From assembly GCA_900074885.1 (NCBI GenBank), contig FJUW01000008.1:278734-342733 (forward strand): a DNA stretch of 64,000 bases, read 5' to 3'. The notes under the pieces were generated by a model. It saw only the letters and a list, made by a program, of their open reading frames with translations. It was not told the DNA's origin and searched no databases. A program made the position numbers and the translations under genes. How positions within the stretch are numbered: position 1 is the first letter of the stretch; every line of letters begins with the position of its first letter. This stretch comes from Rhynchosporium graminicola (Eukaryota; Ascomycota; Leotiomycetes; Helotiales; Ploettnerulaceae). Shown one piece after another: positions 59,561-64,000 of the stretch.

Positions 59561-62500
59561 TAGTAGCAATTCACTTAGTGAAATCAGCTAATTAGACGCT
59601 TCCTTCGATCGATCTCGCCTAAACTCGCTTCTGTTACTCCTTACCGATAAAGGAGCTTCCTGATAGGGTGTACTTAGTTATTTTCAAGCGACTTCTCGCC
59701 TAAGAGCTAGTAAGCTAGCCCCTTTGAGCCCTACTAACACGGCTATAGCGAATCAGACTCATGGCCCTTGACCCTAAGACGAAGTTACAGGGAAATCATA
59801 ACTTATAACCTCTCGAAGCCTTTAGAAGTAGAGACGACCTAGTAACCTTAGGTACGAAGGCTAAGATCTTATTCCGGGGTGCCTATATCTACTACCGACT
59901 TAGTTTAGAAGCTAGGCCTCGTTACGTAGTAGGGCGTAGCTTCTGATTCGCTACTAGTCTGGCATAAATCATAGGTCGGCTAACATAGGTTACTATTAAG
60001 TATAAGAAGCTATCCTCGGAGAGGGTTACTTAATAGTAGTACTTGAGGCGCTATAAGGTAAAACTGGGCCTAGTAGTAAGGTCAATTCAATAGCAAATAC
60101 GACAGACGTAGTTACTATACACTACTATTATTTTTAACTAAGCGAAAAACTCGGTAAGATAGCAAGCTCGGCGTAGCTACTATCTTTTTCAAGAGCAAGA
60201 TAAGGTTAGTATCTTTTTAAGCTACTTAGTAGCTTATACGAGTAAAACTCGTACTTTTAAAGACCTCTTAGTACTTAGTACTATTAAACTGCCTATAAGG
60301 AATCATATCTTCCTTCAAGGGAGATAAGCTAGTAGGCCGCTCTAACTATATAGAGTAGCTTAATGCGGCTAGCCTCTATTTAGAGGTAAACGGCTATATG
60401 TCCTATATTAACGGTACTAAGACTAAGCCTAGCCGAGCTCTCTACTTCAAATCAGAAGAACGTATTAACGCGTAAGGCGAAAAGAGAATAGATTATACTT
60501 CTTACTCTCCGGAGCTAGCGATTAAATACTATAAGAGACTAGCTGATTTTGAGCGTGCAAATAAGAAGGCTTTAGGCGCTATTAAGTCGATTATATCACT
60601 TGAAAACCTCGATAGATTCAAGGATAAGACTAGCGCAAAAGACCTATAGGAAGCTATTATAGCTACCTACGGTTCTACTAGCCTAGAGGAGATCAGTAGG
60701 CATATAAATCGTATTATCGATAATACCTACTCCTCTTATAAGAATATAGACGAGTATACTAGCGTAATTCAAGCTAGTTCAGTCTACCTAAAGAAGCTCA
60801 AGTATGAGATTCTAAAGCCTATACTAGCTAGCCTTATATTTAAAGGTTTACTTAGTTCTTTTGATTCTTTTGCTTCTAGGAAATATAAAGAGATCTCTAA
60901 TAACCTTTCTTCTATCGATATAGAGAGTTTAATAAGAGATCTTTTATTAGAAGAGGCTAGAATAAATACTTCTACCGATTTACAAGCTAACAAGGCTTTT
61001 AAGGGGAAGAATTCGAAAGGCAGTAAGAAGTGTAGTTACTATAATAAAACAAACTATATAGAGGCAAATTGCCATATAAAGCACCCTGAGCTAATACCTA
61101 ATAAATCGACTAAGAAGAAGTCGAAAAGTAAAGGCGCTAAAGAATCAAAAGAGGAGTCTACTAAGGCCCTTATGAGTTCTTTCAGTAGTACTAGTAGTAG
61201 TAGTAGTTGTAGTAGTACAGCAGATTAAGCTTACGCTACTATATATAACTATAGAATAGTACTCGATTCTAGCGCTTCTGAGCATTATATACCGAATAAA
61301 AGCTGGTTATTAGACTATAAACCTATATCTAAGAAGTCTATTACTATCGCTAATAGTGATATTTTGCCTATAATAGATAGAGGAGATATCCCTATAATAA
61401 CTAGGGAAGGCGATAGAGTACTTATTAAAGACGTAAATTACGTACCTAGCCTTAAAACTACTCTCGTAAGCTCTAAGGAACTGACTAATAAAAATTGGAA
61501 AGTTACCTTTAATAAAAAGGATATAAATATTTCTAATAGCTCTATTAATATAGAAGCTAGATAGTATTATAATACGTACTACTTAGAAGTAGACGTAAAT
61601 TATAAGCTGCTCGAGCCTGTATCTTTTAAGGTAGACTCTAATAAAAGTAGCAAATTAGACCTATATTATAAGCGTCTATTAAATAATAATAAGGAGTTTA
61701 TCTATAAGACTATAGAAAGATCTAAAGGAATAAAAATCCAAAAGGGGTTAGATTTATCTAACTGTTCTGCTTATAATAGCGGTAAAATACACGCTATAAG
61801 TAGTACTAAGCCTATATCGGATACCCCTCCGCTTACTGTCTTTGATATAGATATAGCAGGCCCTTTTAAGATTAAAGGTCTAAAGGGAGAATGATTCTTC
61901 TTAACTATTATATATAGAGGCTCTAGAGCTATTTAGGTATACGCTCTAAAACATAAGGCTGATGCGTACGATACCTTGATCGAGTAGTATAATATGATAA
62001 TTACTTAATATAAGCAAGGTATATTAAAAATCGTCGCTAGAATTAGAGCCTTTAAGCTAGATAACGCCGGGGAGTTTAAATCTAATAAATAGACTATCTT
62101 TTATAAAGATAAAGGTATTATTTGTGAATATACTAGTCCTTACTCTCCTAAGTAAAACAGTATAGCAGAGCGTTTAAATCGATATCTTATAGAAAGGCTT
62201 ATAGCTATCTGTATAGATAAGAATATACCCTTATTCCTTTAGCCTTAAATAATCCAAGGAATAGCTTATATAAAGAATCGCTCTTATAATTCGGTTATTA
62301 AAAAGAGTCCCTTTGAAGTTCTCTTCGGTAAAAAGCCTACTCTTGATTATATTAGAGTATTAGGCTCTCTTACTTACGTTCTTATTAATAAAAGGACTAA
62401 TAAGTTTGAAGATAAGTCCGATAGAGGTATACTCGTAGGGTATAAGTCCGTAAATAACTTCTTACTATATATACCTGAGAAGAGAGCTATTATAAGCTCT

Positions 62501-64000
62501 AAAAACGTCCTAATTAAGGAAGATTTAACCTTTAAGGACGAAGTAATATCTAAGGAAGAATTAGAATCCTTTGATAAGACACTTAACGATTGCGAGACCT
62601 CTGACCGTACAAATCGCGTGATTTCTTCACCTATAAATACTCCTAAATCAGACCTATCTAGGGCTGAAAACTCGGAGAAAATCGATAGTAAAACGGCTAA
62701 TAATTCATTAAATAAAGAAAAAGTTATAGAAGATATAGAACTTGATCTCTTTAATGATATAGCCGAAGAACCTATAGTAGAAATACCTAAACAAGGTATA
62801 AAACGTAGAAGGGACTACTCTAATTAGGTACTTAATATTACTACTAGAAGTCACGCTAAAGACCCTGATATAGCCTTAGCTATTCAGAATAATAAGCGAT
62901 TAATTCAAGAGCAGAAAGAGGCTTATAGCGTATATAAAAACGTTATTAACTTAGCTTACTAAGCTTTTATTAGCTCTAAATCAGAGGAAGAAATTAGGCT
63001 ATCACCTGATCCGGAAAGAATCCTTATTAAAAAGGATCCGGAAGTAGTTATCTACGAGCCTAAGAGCTATAAAGAAGCTATAAATAATCCTTATAAGGAT
63101 TATTAGCTAAAAGCTATAAATAAAGAAATTACCTCTCTTGAAAATCATAATACGTGGAAAGTAATCGATAGTAATACTAAGACTATAAAACTACTAAAAA
63201 CTCGCTGAGTCTATAAGATCAAAGAACTAGAGAGCGAGTACTACGAATTCAAAGCTAGATTCGTAGCTAAGGGGTTTGAGTAATTATACGGTATAAACTA
63301 CCTAGATACATACGCTAGTATAGTAAAGCAAATAGCTTAGCGTCTTATATTTGCCTTAGTAGTACTCTATAAGTGGTATATATATAAGATCGATATGATC
63401 TCCGCTTTTACACAGAGTAATATAGACGTTAATACCTTATATATTTGCCCCACGGAAAGCGTAGATTATTACGCTAATAAACTACTCATACTCTGGAAAG
63501 CGTTATATAGTCTTAAGCAATCAGCTAGACTATAGTTTATTACGCTTAAGGAGGTATTAGTTAATAAATTCGGATTTAAGTTAATCCTATCCGAAAATTG
63601 CATATTAGTTAATAAAGAGCTTAAGATTATAATCTGCATATACGTGGATGATCTAGCTCTAATTAGCCCTGATATAAGTACTATTAAGTCCTTAATTAAA
63701 GAATTAAAACACTTCTTTAAACTTAAGGACTTAGGGCTAATAAAAGACTATTTAGGCATTGAAATTAACTATAATAGAGATCAGGGCTATATAAAGCTCT
63801 ATCAAGCTAGCTATATAGAGAAGGTACTAGCTCGGTTTGAGTTATCAGATTATAAACCGAAGAATACGCCTATAGATTCAAAGGTCAAATTAGAACCTAA
63901 TCCTAATAAGGCTACTAAGGAAGATATATTATAGTTTCAGTAAGTAATAGGCTGCTTACTATTCCTTACGCTAGCTACTAGGCCTGATATAAGCTACGCT
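59561..64000 (+). mobile_element. Ty1/Copia retrotransposon internal region, truncated by the window edge, RIP-mutated
   Basis: One reading frame carries gag-pol from about 60,305 (ATA where an ATG is expected) to the window end, with over 20 stops. Gag: SNYIE, stop, LNAASLYLEVNGY, and a zinc knuckle at 61,030-61,080 in which a Cys and the His are now Tyr. Protease: IVLDSSASEHYIPNK at about 61,255. Integrase: DIDIAGPF at about 61,843, FKLDNAGEFKSN, and SIAERLNRYLIERL (D, D, E). Reverse transcriptase: KARFVAKGFE, DMISAFTQSNID, LYSLKQSARL and the intact active site YVDDLALI at about 63,640. It ends in TRPDISYA at 64,000, before RNase H. Stops are TAA/TAG/TGA at Gln and Trp positions; no indels were seen. 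Confidence 0.9.

Noticed and set aside
60784..60993. Minus-strand 69-codon ORF
   Set aside because: Shadow of the Copia gag reading frame on the plus strand.
1..64000. CRISPR array, bacterial operons or bacterial ribosome binding sites
   Set aside because: Spliceosomal introns, RIP and fungal retroelements show a eukaryotic genome; no regularly spaced repeats were seen.

Overview
The window comes from a filamentous ascomycete (Pezizomycotina). Introns are 48-88 bp with GTANGT-like donors, CTAAC/CTGAC branch points and AG acceptors. The domain families are typical of mould accessory genomes. Large tracts are almost devoid of CpA/TpG and saturated with TpA, the footprint of repeat-induced point mutation (RIP, CpA to TpA on either strand). 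Most recognisable genes are pseudogenes carrying TAA/TAG codons at former Gln or Trp positions while frame and introns survive.

Layout, left to right: (1) 1-6.2 kb, a giant ZNFX1-like helicase fused to NF-X1 zinc fingers and three CbxX/CfqX-type AAA+ domains, with ten in-frame stops. (2) 7.3-9.0 kb, an intact four-exon HerA-like P-loop ATPase on the minus strand. (3) 11-14 kb, a tandem RNase H1 N-terminal (viroplasmin) domain gene, a STAND-type N-terminal remnant and a DUF7587-like protein with ADP-ribosyltransferase-like motifs. (4) 16.9-22.3 kb, two dynamin/Mx-like GTPase pseudogenes, with a third fragment at 28.2 kb. (5) 23.8-25.8 kb, a fungal OTT_1508-type deaminase with one nonsense codon. 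(6) 29.8-32.2 kb, an IFI6/IFI27 (ISG12)-like membrane protein and an intact 192-aa ORF. (7) 34.5-39.7 kb, a Uma2-like nuclease remnant, a fungal STAND N-terminal (PigL_N-like) gene and unidentified broken genes. (8) 39.8-40.5 kb, a Tc1/mariner transposase remnant. (9) 41.6-44.2 kb, on the minus strand, a DUF3435 tyrosine recombinase of the kind that captains Starship giant transposons, also broken by stops. (10) 44.6-64 kb, RIP-saturated nested transposons: a Copia tail, a Ty3/Gypsy element interrupted by a MULE-like DNA transposon and by a solo LTR, and a Copia element that starts with that same LTR family and runs off the right edge.

Main interpretation: a Starship captain normally sits at the 5' end of its element and is transcribed inward. 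This one is on the minus strand, and a sharp composition junction at about 44,605 lies 380 bp upstream of its start codon, so everything to its left (1-44.6 kb) could be Starship cargo. That cargo is rich in immunity- or conflict-type families: NLR/STAND N-termini, Mx-like dynamins, a ZNFX1-like helicase, a deaminase and an ISG12-like protein. The cargo assignment and the immune theme are inferences. The domain identities rest on motifs read from the translations, with no database search.
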